Origin: Erythrophleum ivorense
Taxonomy: Eukaryota; Streptophyta; Magnoliopsida; Fabales; Fabaceae
Direction: 5' to 3'
Assembly: GCA_026724425.1 (NCBI GenBank)
Contig: JAIUCV010001120.1
Location: 62,001 to 126,000, forward strand
DNA: 64,000 nt
The notes below the pieces were generated by a model. The model made no database searches. It was not told the DNA's origin and saw only the letters and a program-made list of their open reading frames with translations. Of this stretch, positions 37,069 to 49,867 are shown one piece after another; within the stretch, counting starts at the first letter, position 1; the number at the start of each line of letters is the position of its first letter. The position numbers and the translations under genes were made by a program.

Positions 37069-40000
37069 TGTAACACCATACTTCAAGGACTCAATTCATA
37101 CAATTCCCATGCCTCATCTTATGTTTGTTCTATGGAAACAATATAGTGGCATAGGGCGTTATGAATAAAAATGCATTTCTCTACAGGTAAAATTTTTCTT
37201 TCGGAGTCCCGTAGGCCATATGAAAGCATCTATCACTTTCTCATACTTAAACACATGAATATAACTCATTTCCATCATCAAATTTGGCCTACAACTCGTG
37301 GAAAGCAAAGGAGCATATGAAATCCGTGTTTGTATTTTCGGCCAAGATTTCCTCTTTTTTGTCACAAACTTTGAAAAATCATAACTAAATCTAGAAAAAT
37401 CATAACTAAATCTATAAAAATCAAAAACATTCAATCTTAGTCATTCTGGAAATCTTGGGATGTCTACTTCATGATAAAAATATTTACAAGTTATAACATC
37501 CCACACACAGAGCGTTTGACAAGCAAAATAGTCTGGAGGTCAGACTAGGTCCTGATGTTGTCACAGTTTACTGATATGAACTTCAGAAATGTCCAATTAA
37601 TTCCAAAAAAATCCAAACTGTGCAAATAATACCAATCTGAAAATCTGTGGATGTTAACTAGAGAGAAAAAATATCTCTAGATCAGTTCAATAAGCCCAGA
37701 CTTTGGAATTCAATAGAACAATACTTCTGGTCGGGCAAGGTTACTGATACTGGACAGAAACTTCAAAAATCCATATCTCCCTCTCTAGACCTACAAATGA
37801 GGTACTTCTAGTTGGCATGAGTCACTGTGATTATCTAGTTTCTCTGTACAAAATTTTGTGGCAATTGGACATCATTTGAATTTTGGGTGACAGAAAACAA
37901 TTTCGGACCAAATGAATAGTGCAGCAAACCAGAAACATGAATTTTTCCAACTTTGAAAAATCCTCAAATATTCTGTAGACCTCCAAAAATTTTGATCTTT
38001 AACTTTCCAGAAAGCTCTCAATGAGACATAATTGCATGCCAAATCTCATATCAAGACTAACTCATTTGGCCAAAAAGTGACATAGGGTTCCATTATGGCC
38101 AAATTTGGCTCCATATGAGGTACCAAATTTGCCAAATGGCCTTCCCTTGGTTGTGGTACCTTTTGGGCAAGTCCAAAAGTACATTTGAGACTTAAGTGAG
38201 CTGCCCAAATAGTCCTAAATCTCATGCATTTCATTTTGGCCATTCAACCCACACTTATGCATACATTCACCAAAATCCCATATTGCACACCTTGGCCTTC
38301 CATACTCAAAATAAGTGCTATAGGTCATATATCATTTTCATACATCTAAACATCATATAATAGTATATTTACACGTCTTATGGTTCATGGTACATATATA
38401 ACATCATATACATTATGAACTATCATTATGGTTCCAAAATGGCTAAAATAACACATAGGCTTGTCAATCCTTGCTCTTCATGGTTGTTGGCTCCCTTCAC
38501 CCATAATTACTTAGTCCACCTAGCATGTTAGATCATTGGAGAGGAGGAAATGAGATTCAAAGAATCCCAATAGCTCATCTCCCATTCAATCACACATAAT
38601 ATGTGCAAAGCAAGCTTTACAAATGCATGCATGGAGGAAATAAAAGCCATGGATATTTTAAAGCAAACTTGGCATGTGAACAACTCATACAAATCATTCA
38701 AGAGCTCACCAAGTGTTTGGAATGGCGTCACACTTCTCCCAATGGATTTTGGACTTGCCTCACCTATTCATGAGTATTTTGGACTCAACCATACTCTTGG
38801 TAGCCCACTTTGCTTTTGAGAGACTCTTTGCTTTGTCTCAACCAAGCTCGAGGGTTCTTGGCTCATTCTCACCCAAGGGAAGAGTTCTTGGCCTCTCCAT
38901 ACTCAAGTAAACTCATACAAATATCATGGATTCATTTAAGACATAACATGGCATCAAGGATCATGACATTTAAAGGCATGCTAGCATACTTTCCAAAGCA
39001 TGAAAATACACATACACACATTCCAAAACAAGCTAGACACACATTCAGGCATGAGAGAAGGTGGAGAGAGCTACCTTGTATACAAGCACACACTTTTTCC
39101 TTAGCTTTCAAGCCTCCTCTTTCAGCCACACACCCACAATTTGGTGGAGATGGTTTCTCTTGGCCTAGATACAATTTATGGGAGCCAATTAGGTTCATGA
39201 AACAAACTCTAAGGTCATCGAACTTGCTTAGATACTAGATTGCTCTATAGGCTCCATTATAGTCCATAAATGCACCTAATGAAGCAACACTCCTCAAACA
39301 ATTTCTAGGCTCCATTCTTTCCTCTCAAATATGATTCTTGACTCCTTTTAAGCCTCTTGGAGTCATCACACAATTAAAACAAAGAGTCTAACATCATGTT
39401 GCTTCTTTAGGTCATAATATGAAACCTAAGGCACCAAATCACTTTCTATGAGTTCTAAATTTTTTCCAAGGCCTCCCCTCATTTTCATTCATCAAATATG
39501 ACTCAAAAATGGCCTTAGAAAATTTAAAACTCTCCCTAGCTAAGAGAACCCATCTAGACCGAGGCTATGAAGCATATTGGGTTCCATGGAACTTTCTTTG
39601 TTTTCTCAAGGGAAGAAGCATATGGGGAGCCTCTTAGGGATATTGGGAGCTCATTTAAGCTCTTACTTAGGCCTAGGAATCATCATAAAAAATCAGATTT
39701 TACAAGGTGCAATTGAAACCCTAGAACTTACATCTTGAAATCTAATAGTTTTTTTATAATTCTTTTTGCATATTCTTAATCTCCACACCCTTTTTCCTTA
39801 GATTCATGCTTGGTTCTGCCTAAAAATCATCTCCTCCTAGGGTTTTCTCAAGTGGGGCGAAATGGTGGAGAAAGGCACCAAAAATGACAACCATAGGAAG
39901 AGAAATTACCTTGTTTTCTTGCTTTTTCTCACTTGAATCTTGTGTTCTTTGAGCTCCTCTCTTCAAATCCGAATTTTCCCCTCAATTTCTCCCTTAAAAC

Positions 40001-40819
40001 AGATTTATAGACTTCATGATAATCATAGGAAACAAAGGAGAATGGAGGAGAAGAGATTTGGAAGAGAAAGAGCATGAAAAACTACTAATTTCCATACCTT
40101 AAGCCTTTGATTTCTCCTCCTCTTTGCCTTCCTCTTATGTGCCACTCTCCCTAGGGTTTTCCTCTAGTTTTGGGCAGAACTTGGTCGTGCATAATGAGGG
40201 GAGAAGAAGGGCTCATCATATATATAGGTGGGAGGAAGTTACACTTTTCAAAATTTCCTATTTTACCTTTTGTTCTTGGCATTTTTGTTTCTCCTTTGTT
40301 TTAGCTCCTTTTTGAGAACTGTCTTTCTATTATAAAATTTAAGTTCCCAATTTAGTAAAATGCCTTTGGAATCACTCAAATTGGGGCTAAAACTTTCCCG
40401 AACAGATTCGTCAAAGTTCGGGCACACCGACATTGGAAAACGTCCACCGGAGGGGATTTAACTGTCCCGGGGCTTCCCATGGTTTTTAGGGCCTCTAAGA
40501 ACCCCGAAGAACTCAAAACTTTCATTTAAAAAATCCTCCTATGTGAATTCTAAAAATTGCTCGAAATTACGAAAATGCCATTACGTTTCGTAGGCTTTTC
40601 GTGAGAAATTGTTTCTTCATTCTAGCTCTGTTTTTCTTTTTGTCTGAGCCTGGGATTCTCATATTTAGGAGTCTAGAATGCTTCCCAAATTTTTCGGGAC
40701 CTTAACTCCATCATCTTGGGAGACTTCCTTTTATATCCGGTAAGTTTCGTTCGTTAATAGAGAAACTGTACGTTACGTTTCTCACGTTTCCTCTGGTTTT
40801 CAGGGAACGGGATGTTACA
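37069..40819 (-). mobile_element. Family A solo LTR (A3), minus orientation, perfect TSD
   Basis: On the plus strand it reads TGTAACACCATA to GGATGTTACA, 3,751 bases, i.e. a minus-strand A LTR. It is flanked by identical TTCTT (37064-37068 and 40820-40824), a perfect 5-base target duplication. All A landmarks occur in reverse: second ORF 38046-38243, hairpin 38551-38569, tandem block 38740-38910, small ORF 38932-39198, purine-rich leader seen as CTCCTCCTCTTTGCC near 40110, and the conserved block at 40370-40420. Its sequence keeps more CpG than A1 or A2, so it may be one of the younger copies. Confidence 0.85.
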
Positions 40820-41345
40820 TTCTTCATGCTGCCATTAATGGCTAAAAAATCTGAATATGGAAGCTTGAAGAAGACAAAGGGACATGGCTTACTTAAGAAG
40901 CTCTATTTTATAATTTTTCAAAATAACCATTCTGCCTCTCGTTGCAAATTCTCTCCATTTGAACTTATTTTTCAAGCCTTTCTTGATCTCACTATTTCCT
41001 ACATAATTTTAGATTTCTCTTTTACATTTTGGGGTTTAGATGGCTTAAATAAGTGAAAAGTAACTCCTCTTTTAGTCACAATACTATCTGTCTCATTCTG
41101 CGTATCAAAAGGGTTTTAACTGATTCTGACTATCGATATGATTTTTAGAACCTTTGAAAATCTTAGTGACCTTAATTTTATCATTTAAAACTTCTTCTTT
41201 TGAGTTTTTAACATTTTGCTCAAAATTATAATTTTGCCACTATAATTTTGATTCATTATATTTAGCCATTTTGGCTCCAGTTTTGAGCCATTTTTAGTTT
41301 CTTAATCTCATTTTCAAATATTTTAATTAGCATTCTATCCTTAAT
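40820..41345 (-). mobile_element. Family C LTR (C2), 5' segment
   Basis: This continues the minus-strand C2 LTR beyond the A3 insertion; TTCTT is shared by both sides. In reverse it has LTR-start-like content ('GAGTTACTTTTCACTTA', 'AAGGTCACTAAGATTTTC'). The terminal TGTAACA is not recognisable, so the right border is approximate. No gene is visible. Confidence 0.45.
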
Positions 41346-41984
41346 TTGCCTCAATCCATTTTACTTTGTTGTCCTCTTTTATTAAAATATTGGTTCTAGT
41401 TCAGTTTTAAAGAACCTAATATTATAATATAAAATCTTAAGAAGGTAATTTGAATTCTCTAAGGCCATACTTGAACTAGAAAAAAACCAAGGATATCCTA
41501 AATGCCCCAAATTACCTAAGAAAATGACAAAAGTCCATGAAAGGGTAATGATATTCTTGTCTTGGCCTTGAAGAGAGTGAAGCATCTTGGAAGTTGTTTT
41601 GTAAGTTCCAAGATTTTAGATAGTCTAGATATGATATATGAATACTAATAGAACCATTTGAATGAATTTGGAGCCCTATTCTGAAAGGTGAAATTATAGG
41701 GTTCATAACGGGCCTAATAAAGCAACTTAGTGTTAGCCATGTTTTGACTTGCATATGATAATCCTAATGAGTTTCATTAGAGTTATATGGCTCATATGAA
41801 ATGAGATCTTGAGCCCTTAAAGTTAAATTATGGAAGTTACCACTCAAGGGGCCTAAAATAGCTTAAATTTTCCTTATGAGTTCTAATAAGGTTACACAGT
41901 AATGAAATGAATTGGAATAAGTTCTAATGGGTTGTTTTGCATCTAAATTGATGTATTTGAGGTCGTGCAAGTGGTAGTTCACTG
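41346..41984 (+). mobile_element. Family C LTR (C3), left segment, host of the copia insertion
   Basis: Plus-orientation LTR-like sequence parallels the A region 22330-22460: 'AAAGCAACTTAGTGTTAG', 'GAGATCTTGAGCCCTTAAAG', 'CTCAAGGGGCCTAAAATAG'. It is cut at 41984 by the copia element and resumes at 53723 in GT-rich sequence, where A LTRs carry 'GTGTGTGTGTGGCCAAAAG'. The CACTG end is the left target-duplication copy. Confidence 0.5.
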
Positions 41985-43777
41985 TGTTGGGATTCTTGGG
42001 ATACGCACAGTGAAAATTTTAAAAAAAATGAATTTGAATCCCTCCCATGGATTTGTCAATGTCATTTAAATAGAGTAAAGTTACAAACTTTTATCTTTGT
42101 TGCGTGACTCCTTAAGCTCTCTTTCTACCACCAAATCTCAGGAACTAAAGCTCCAGACTAGTTCCCTTTACCGATATTCACATGAACAGTCACTGCAACT
42201 CAAATGTGTGCTAACACCACTAAACACGAACATCTGTATGTTCAAGAAAAAAAGACATTCTTTTTTTCTCTTTCTAAGTGTCCATACACTTTCTCTATGC
42301 GTCTGTACACTTTCTCTCTCTAAGCGTCTGTATACTTTTTCTCTCTAGGGTGGAAAGCGGCTCTTTCAAAAAGTCATCCTCCAAGAAAAGCCTAACCTCT
42401 CTATTTTATAGAGGTGTGTTAGGATTTTAGGATAGATTTGATTAATTTAAATATATTTTTAAATTAATTTAGATTATGATTAAATAGATTAGTTTAAATT
42501 TAAATTTATCTTATGGAATAAATTTAAACTAATTTATTTGATCTCAATCTAGAACCAGATTTAAATTTAATTTATCACATAGATTAAATTCAAATTATCA
42601 CATTAGTTTAAATTTAAATATATCCTATAGAATAAATTTAAACTAATTATTTAATCTAAATCTAAAACTAAATTTAAATTTAATTTATTACATAGAAATT
42701 ATCACAATAGTTTAAATTTAAATCTATCCTATAAAATAAATTTAAACTAATTATTTAAATTAAATAGATGATATATATATTTCAAAATATCAAATATATC
42801 AAATATTTTTTTTTTATAAAATATATATATCAAATACATTTATAAAATTCCTTCACCCTAAATTGAACGTTATATTCATTTAATCTAGAATTTGGACATT
42901 CTAACTCGAGTTGATCTGTTCTTGTGTACTACCCTATAGGCCCAGATGACATTGGCAGTGGGCCAGTAATACTATTTCACCCATAAGTCACAAGTGGCCT
43001 CTAGCAAGATATTGTGACTACCCAAATCATATGAGAATCAATGATCCAATGCAACCTATCATACAACCCTATCACATCATTTTCGTCACACGATATCTAG
43101 GTCAAATATGAGACATGAAAATGTCATCCTCATTTTACTCAACCGTCACTTTCTTGATCTCTGAGCAGAGTGACAGAATAAATGGAAAACCCTTCTATCT
43201 AAGCATGGCCATACATTTCTCAGTCTTACTCATCGAGTATCCTAGAGATATCTCTCTACTAATAAGAGGGACAAATTTCATCTTGACCACTTATCTTTCT
43301 TTATATAGATTCCACTATACTTGATCATAGCTTTTATAATCACCCAGTTAAAGATGACTTTTGACTATGTCAAAATACAATGTTCCTCATGTAGGAATCT
43401 ATGGTGATCTCAGGTCTGAGGGTTCAGTGACACGGCTATATATGAGATATACTTATGATTTGATCCATGTAGTTATCTCATGACGAGTCGATCCAGTACC
43501 CTATTTCCTAACAAATGCTTATGATTTTGATTCGTATCTTCATATAAGATTAACACATAATCATCAATCAAAATCATACTAGCCTTAATTCATCATCGTT
43601 CCCATAAAGATGATCGACTAGGGATATTTAGGATCATCAATATGATTTATCCAAGGATATTATTATTATAGTAAACATGCAAATAATATAATAAATCTAA
43701 TGAAAGAAAAACTCCTTTTTCTTAATGAAATACAATGTTCATAATATAATGATTGGCCTCAGGTACAATCTCCAACA
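41985..43777 (-). repeat. Copia 3' LTR
   Basis: Termini are TGTTGG...CCAACA, and the polypurine tract abuts its right end, so on the minus strand this is the 3' LTR. It includes a pyrimidine-rich tandem (about 28-base unit with GTCTGTACACTTTCTCTCTC) at 42255-42350 and AT-rich tandem units at 42485-42760. It matches 51979-53722 along its whole length. Confidence 0.9.
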
Positions 43778-43787
43778 CCTCCCACTT
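43778..43787 (-). other. Copia polypurine tract
   Basis: The minus strand reads AAGTGGGAGG directly before the 3' LTR. It is the expected primer for plus-strand DNA synthesis. Confidence 0.75.
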
Positions 43788-43790
43788 ACA

Positions 43791-45700
43791 CTAGGCCCAA
43801 TCGTTAATGTGTCAAATATCCATTGACCTAACATGACACTTATGCTTTACTTATGCAGGCGGCTTAGTAAGAGGATCAGTGATATTATCATCAGTTGGTA
43901 CTTTGCATATCTTTATATCACTCCTATCAATGATTTCTCATATGAAGTGATATCGCCTGAGTATGTGTTTGGTTCTTTGATATGACCTAGGCTCTTTAGC
44001 CTATGCTATTACACCATTGTTGTCGTAGAATAGATCTATCGGACTTGAGATGGTAGGAACCACCCCTAACTCAGTGATGAACTTCTTAATCCAAATAGCT
44101 TCCTTAACTGCATTTGATGCTCATATATACTCAGCTTCTATTGTAGAATCAACCACAGTGCTTTGTTTAGAGCTCATCCAACTGACTGCTCCACCATTCA
44201 AATAGAATACGAATCCTGATTATGATCTAGAGTCATCCTTGTCATATTGGAAACTTGCATCTGTGTAACTATTTACAACAAGCTCATTGTCCAATCCTCC
44301 ATACACTAAGAATACATCCTTAATCATTCTTAAGTACTTCAGAATATTCTTGACAGCAGTCTAGTGACTCTCACCTAGATCTGACTAATATCTACTAGTT
44401 ATACTTAAGGCATATGAGATATCTAATCAAGTGCACAACATGGCATACATAATAGATCCAATGGCCAAGGCATATGGAATCTTTCTCATGCTATCTTGCT
44501 CATCACGTGAACCAGGACATTGTGATTTACTGAGATTGATGCCATGAGACATGGGTATATAACCCCTCTTTGAATCTTTCATACTAAACCTATGCAATAC
44601 CTTGTTTATGTAAGTACTCTGACTTAGACCGATTAGCCTCTTTGATCTACCTCTATAGATCCTAATCCCTAGGATGTAAGTGGTTTCGCCTAAGTCTTTC
44701 ATCGAGAAACACTTTCCTAACTAAGTCTTGACATTCTGCAAGATAGGAATGTCATTCCCAATGAGTAAGATGTCATCAATATAAAGCACTAGAAATACAA
44801 TTGTGCTCCCACTAACCTTCTTGTAAACATAAGATTCATCAACATTTTGGATGAATCCAAACTCTTTGACTATTTCATTAAAATGATAATTCCAACTCTG
44901 AGATACTTGCTTTAATCCATAAATAAATTTTGAAAGCTTACAAACCTTCTTAGAATCCCCTAGACATATAAAACCTTTAGGTTGTGTCATGTACAAATCC
45001 TCAAGCAACTTCCCATTAAGGAATGCTATTTTGATGTCCATTTATCAAATCTCGTAATCATAGTACGCTGTAATGGCAAGAAGGATCCTGATTGATTTAA
45101 TCATGGTGACTGGGGAAAAAGTTTCATCATAGTCTATACCATGGGTCTGTTTGAATCCTTTTGCAACTAATCGTGCTTTAAAGGTATGCACTTAGCCATC
45201 CATGTTGGTTTTCTTCTTAAAAACCCATTTGCACCTAATGGTTTTTATACCTTCAGGTGGGTCAATCAAGGTCCATACCTAATTATCATACATGGATTGC
45301 ATCTCAAACTGCATGGTATCTAGCCATTTATCAGAGTCTGATCCCACTATAGCCTCTTGATAGGTAGTTGGCTCATCTTGATCAATAAGTAACATATCAT
45401 GACTTTCAATTATGAGAAATCCATATCTTTAAGGCTGACATCGTGTCCTATCAGACCTTCGTGGGCCTTGTGTTACTTGAGTAGGCTCAATAACTTGTTA
45501 TAAGTCTTCTTGTTTTTCTATCTTCGGTTCAATGCAATTTTGTGGCTCTCGAACTTCTTCGAGATGTATCTTACTCCCATTGGTTCTTTTAAAGATAAAT
45601 TCTCTTTCTAGAAAGATACCATTTCGAGCAATAAATAGTTTATTCTCATTGGGATTATAGAAGTAGTATCCCTTAGTTTCCTTATCATACCACACAAAAA
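43791..45700 (-). pseudogene. pol: Copia pol: RT and RNase H, degenerate
   Basis: Reading on the minus strand, RT begins after the integrase tail with 'WKWVFKKKTN'-type sequence near 45215. It gives 'ARLVAKGF', 'MDIKIAFLNGKLLEDLYMTQ' (45041 leftwards), 'KFIYGLKQVSQSW', 'VYKKVSGSTIVFLVLYIDDI' (the active-site pair YxDD is kept as Y-I-D-D) and 'YILGIRIYRGRSKRLIGLSQ'. RNase H continues with 'YTDASFQ', 'SKQSTVVDSTIEAEYI' and 'LFYDNNGVIA', ending 'TDPLTKPPA' and a stop at 43791-43793. Several stops stand where Gln or Arg is expected. This is standard copia order and no longer codes for an active enzyme. Confidence 0.88.
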
Positions 45701-46960
45701 GGCATTTTATAGATTTGGGTGCTAACTTATCTAAGGCTTGTTGCTTAACATATGCCTCACATCCCTAAATTTTAAGAAAAGATAAACTAGGCTTCTTCCT
45801 AGTCTATATCTCATATGAAGTCTTTTCAACCACCTTAGATGGAACATGATTTAGTGTGAACGTAGTTGTCTCTAATGCATAGCCCTAAAAGGATGGTGGA
45901 AGATCTGTTTGACTCATCATAGATCGAACCATATCTAATAGGGTTAGGTTCCTTCATTCAGAAACTCTATTCCATTATGGTGTTCTTGATAGGGTTAATT
46001 GTGAGACAATTCCACAATTTCTAAGATGGTCAATAAATTCTTAGCTCAAATATTCACCACCTCGATCAAATTGAAGTACTTTAATAGATTTGCCAAGTTG
46101 ATTTTGTACCTCATTTTGGAAAGTCTTGAACATTTCAAAAGATTTAGATTTATGTCTCATTATATAGATGTATTTAAATCTACTAAAGTTATTTATAAAA
46201 GTAATGAAATATTAGTATTCGCCTCTGGCAGTGGTACTTAGTGGACCACATACATCGATATGTATTAACCCCAATAAATCAGTGGCCCTCTCACTATATC
46301 CAGTAAAAGGTACCTTTGTCATCTTTCCTAATAAACAAGATTCGTAAGTATCAAATGATTCAAATTCAAATGAGTTGAGAAGTCCATCTTGATGGAGCTT
46401 TAAAATGTGTTTTTCATTTATATGGCTTAGATGACAATGCCATAGGTTGGTCGAATTCAAATCATTTGACTTGATCCTCTTGGTAGTTACATTATAGATA
46501 TTTTCATTATTGGGAGCTTCTAGGTTTAAGAAATAATGACCACCATACAAATCACCATCTGCATAAAAGATGTCATTAAAATAAATAAAACATTTATTAT
46601 TCCTAATAATTGAAGTAAAACCTTCCTTATCTAAATAAGAAAGTAAAACAATATCTTTACTCAAAGTAGGAACATAAAAGCAATTGTTCAAAATTAACAA
46701 AAGCTCACAGGGCGAAATTAATTTATAAGTGCCTATGGCTAAAGCAGTAACTCTTGCTCTGTTTCCAATTCGTAGGTCTATTTCACCCTTTTTTAGCTTC
46801 CTACTCCTTTTGAGACCCTGCACATTTGTACAAATGTGAGAACCACATGCAGTATCTAATACCCATGTAGAAGAAGTAGAAAGATTAATTTCTATAACGT
46901 AAATACCTAAAGAAATCGCCCTGTTATTCTTCTTCTTTTTTAAATCTTCTAGGTAGAGCT
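45498..46960 (-). pseudogene. pol: Copia pol: protease and integrase, degenerate
   Basis: The protease core 'TWVLDTACGSHIC' lies near 46830-46870; D-T is kept and the third catalytic-triplet residue is Ala rather than the usual Gly. The 203-residue open stretch 46212-46823 holds the integrase zinc region: 'LWHCHLSHINEKHILKLHQD', then 'DTYESCLLGKM', where the first Cys is Tyr. It then enters the core ('GLIHIDVCGPLSTTARGEY'). Frames with stops continue through 'DRGGEYLS', 'NRVSE' and 'LPPSF'. At 45498-45695 comes the integrase C-terminal motif 'ETKGYYFYNPNENKLFIARN'. Domain order and wording are typical of copia. Confidence 0.88.
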
Positions 46961-47777
46961 TGTAGTTCCTCTTCCAATGACTGGGCTCATTGCAAAAGAA
47001 ACAAACTCATTCCTTAAGAGGCTTTGTCTTCTTAACTTCAAGCTTAGGTTTGGGCTAGTATTACTCCTTGGACTTATTGTCTGAGCCCTTTCCCTTTCCC
47101 TTGCCCTTGCATTTACCTTTCTTTTTCATCCATTTTCCTTTCTGAACCATTAAAACACTGCTTGGCTTTTTTCTGATATTTCGCTCAACAGTTTTAAGCA
47201 TCCCATGCAATTCAGAAATTGATTTCTCCATGTTATTCATATTGTAGTTCATGACAAACTGGTCATAACTTTCTGGTAGTAAGTTTAAGATCATATCTGT
47301 AGCTAACTCCTAACTCATGGGAAATCTAAGCCTTTCAAGGTGATCAATGTTGCCTTTCATCTTTAAAACATGAGCACTAACTGATGCACCCTCAGTCATT
47401 TTGCAGGAATGTAAGGCCTTTATGGTTTCAAAACTTTCTTGCCTTGCCTGTTGCTGGAACATTTCCTTAAGATACACAATCATTTCATAAGCCTCCATAT
47501 GTTCCAAACCTCTCTAAAGTTTTGGGACCATGGTGGCTAACATCAGGCATCCTACATCCATAGAGTCATTGAGATGCTTAGTATGGGCATCCCTTTGGGC
47601 TCTTGGAGCATTGGCTGCAAGCTCCTTAGGAATAGGTTCATTTAGCACATATAACTTTCTATCCTGGTTGAGAACAATTCTCAAGTTCCTGAATTAGTCA
47701 AGAAAGTTAGTCCCATTAAGTTTATCCTTCTCAATGACAGATCACAATGATAGTGTAGCAGAGTTATTTGTTGACAT
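46961..47777 (-). pseudogene. gag: Copia gag, degenerate
   Basis: The start ATG is at 47775-47777 (MSTNNSATLSL). It is followed by 'EKDKLNGTNF' and by 'LRIVLNQDRKLYVL', the usual copia Gag opening. The UBN2-like core continues through open pieces 47310-47507 ('EMFQQQARQESFETIKALHS') and 47061-47294 ('LNLLPESYDQFVMNYNMNNM'), then a Lys/Gly-rich basic stretch. The zinc knuckle near 46975-47012 reads C-F-F-C...H...Y, its last Cys changed to Tyr. Trp and Gln codons have become stops at several places. The D LTR lies upstream in the leader, not in gag. Confidence 0.87.
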
Positions 47778-48351
47778 TTTTCTACAACAAAAACATGCAA
47801 AGTCAAGTTAATTATCTCCCACTAAAAATAACCCTCAATTTAGTTTAGTGGGCTAAGACCCATATTTCACTTAACTGTAAGTCCACTTTGGCAAGATGCT
47901 TAAAATTAAGTTATTTAGGTAGGTAACTTGTTTACCAATTACATCATATATAACTCTTAGATCTTTATGGGATCCTATCATTATATGATCCAACATGTTT
48001 AATCCTATCTAATATCTTAAGACGCAAAATTGCTTTGATAGTCTCAATTAAGTCGAACTATTATGAACCTTAAGAGTATCACCTTTACCCAAGCTGCCTC
48101 ACTAAGATAACCTAAGTGTATCCCACTTTGGTAGATCTTACATTTAGGTGATCAAAGCCTTGACAAGTGTTCATAAATGAGTGGCATTATTACTTAAAAT
48201 TTAATTTAAAGGATTTTATCATTTTTTTTGTTATTTGTATATTTATATTTAATCATCGCATGATCATATACTGCAGTAGCATCTCATATGTACATATGTG
48301 AATGAACTCATCATAAAGCATAAAATAAATGTGTCACAATATGGCCCATCT
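47778..48351 (-). other. Copia 5' leader, gag-proximal part
   Basis: Non-coding leader between the D insertion and gag. There are stops in all frames and no recognisable domains. It ends in CATCT, one copy of the target duplication of the D LTR. Confidence 0.6.
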
Positions 48352-48455
48352 TGTAACAACCCAGAAAAAGACATGAGAGAAGAAATGAAAAAAAAAAAGG
48401 GGAAAGGGAAAAGAGAAGCTGGAAAATTTTCGAAGAGCTGAGAATTTTCTAAGTC

Positions 48456-48825
48456 TTCTCGCCATAGCGAGATATGGAATTGCCATAGCGAGAATGCCTT
48501 TTCGTCGTAGCGAGTATGTTCCTAGCTGTAGCGAGTGCGGCATTCCATACAGAAACCAGTGAGTTGCTCGCCGTAGTGAAATTGTTCTTAGCTATAGTGA
48601 GTGTGGCATTCCATATAGAGACCAGGGAGTTGCTCGCTGTAGCGACGCCATAGCGAAGGCAGAGGTCTGAAACAGACATGATCTCGCCATAGCGACGCCA
48701 TAGCGAAGGTTGAGAATAGACACGATCTCGCCGTAGCGACGCCATAGCGAAGGCAGAGGTCTGGAACAGATACGAGCTCGCCGTAGCGAGGGCACTAACT
48801 CGCTGTAGCGAGAGCGGTCCAGAAA
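48456..48825 (+). repeat. Palindromic CTCGCCGTAGCGA repeat cluster in D LTR
   Basis: About fifteen occurrences of a CGCC(A/G)TAGCGA-like palindrome. They include a 66-base direct repeat starting at 48518 and 48584, and three shorter units starting AGCGACGCCATAGCGAAGG at 48641, 48691 and 48735. CpG density is far above the surrounding DNA. The minus ORFs here (48449-48892, 48592-48795) are open only because the repeat lacks stops; I do not call them genes. Confidence 0.75.
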
Positions 48826-49867
48826 AGCGAGAAAAAGAAATTTGACTTTTAAAAGCTTCCAAATCTCTTCTTTCTTCTTCTAACCGACTCAAACTCGTCT
48901 TAAGAGAGAGAAAAGGACGGAGGAGAGAGAGAGAAGCTGAAGAGAAGAGGAAAGCACAAGAAAGGTAAGGATTCTCATGGCTTCCTCTTAGTGTGTTGCC
49001 CTTCTCCCTTTTTCCCCTCTTTCCTACGGTTTCAATGGTCGAAAATGGCTAGGTCTTGAGTCTGGTTCAGAGGAGAGAGAGTGGGAAACCATTCTTGAGA
49101 GAGAGAGATTAGAAGTATATAGTCTTCTCTATCTTGCTTTTCCCTTTCTTAAGAGCTTGAGAGGTGAGAAAAGAGAGAGGATAGCTAATGGACCCTAGAG
49201 TGAGTAAGAAACCTAGAGTGAGAAGCTCAGTAGCGCTAATTAGAAGAGATCCCTAGTTTAAGAATGAGTATAAGGTATTAATTCCATGCTTTTGTGTGGT
49301 TAGGCTCAAAAGGGACTCTCCCATCTAGGAATTGTTGTGAAATCCAACAAGGGAGGAGACAATTGACAGAGCAAGTAGGAAATAGCCAACAAAGGTAGTT
49401 CTCTCCACTTTCTCTCATGCATAATTGTGTGTTTACATTGTCTTGCTTGTGTGTATGAATGATATGAGCTATGAGAAGTGTGTTAGCATGATTATATGTA
49501 TGATTGAGATAATGTTTTAAATGATTGTTTGGTTTGCTTGAAGGAATGGAAAAGCCAATAACCCTATAGCCAAGGTGAGGATGAGCCGAAGCCCTAAGTT
49601 GGTTGAGCCATGTCTCCCAAAAGTGAGGTTGACTCCCAAAGAGTAAGGGTGAGTCTAAGTACCTCTAAAGTATGGGAAGGCAAATCCAAAAGCCATAAGG
49701 GAAGGGGTGAGGCCGATCCAAGTACCCAGTGAGCTCATGAATGTTATCCATGGCCATTTCACATGTTTTAAATGTTTTTCATCATGTTTTATATGCTAAC
49801 ATGCCATACATGCATAATGAGACTTGTTGCATGCAATATATGTATGTTTGAATGAGAGTTGAACTAC

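Noticed and set aside
38810..39238. 142-residue plus-strand ORF
   Set aside because: It is the antisense of the A3 tandem block and small ORF; the repeat lacks stops.
48449..48892. 147-residue minus-strand ORF over the palindrome array
   Set aside because: It is open because the repeat unit lacks stops; the product is repetitive (SLRR, YGVATAS) with no known domain.
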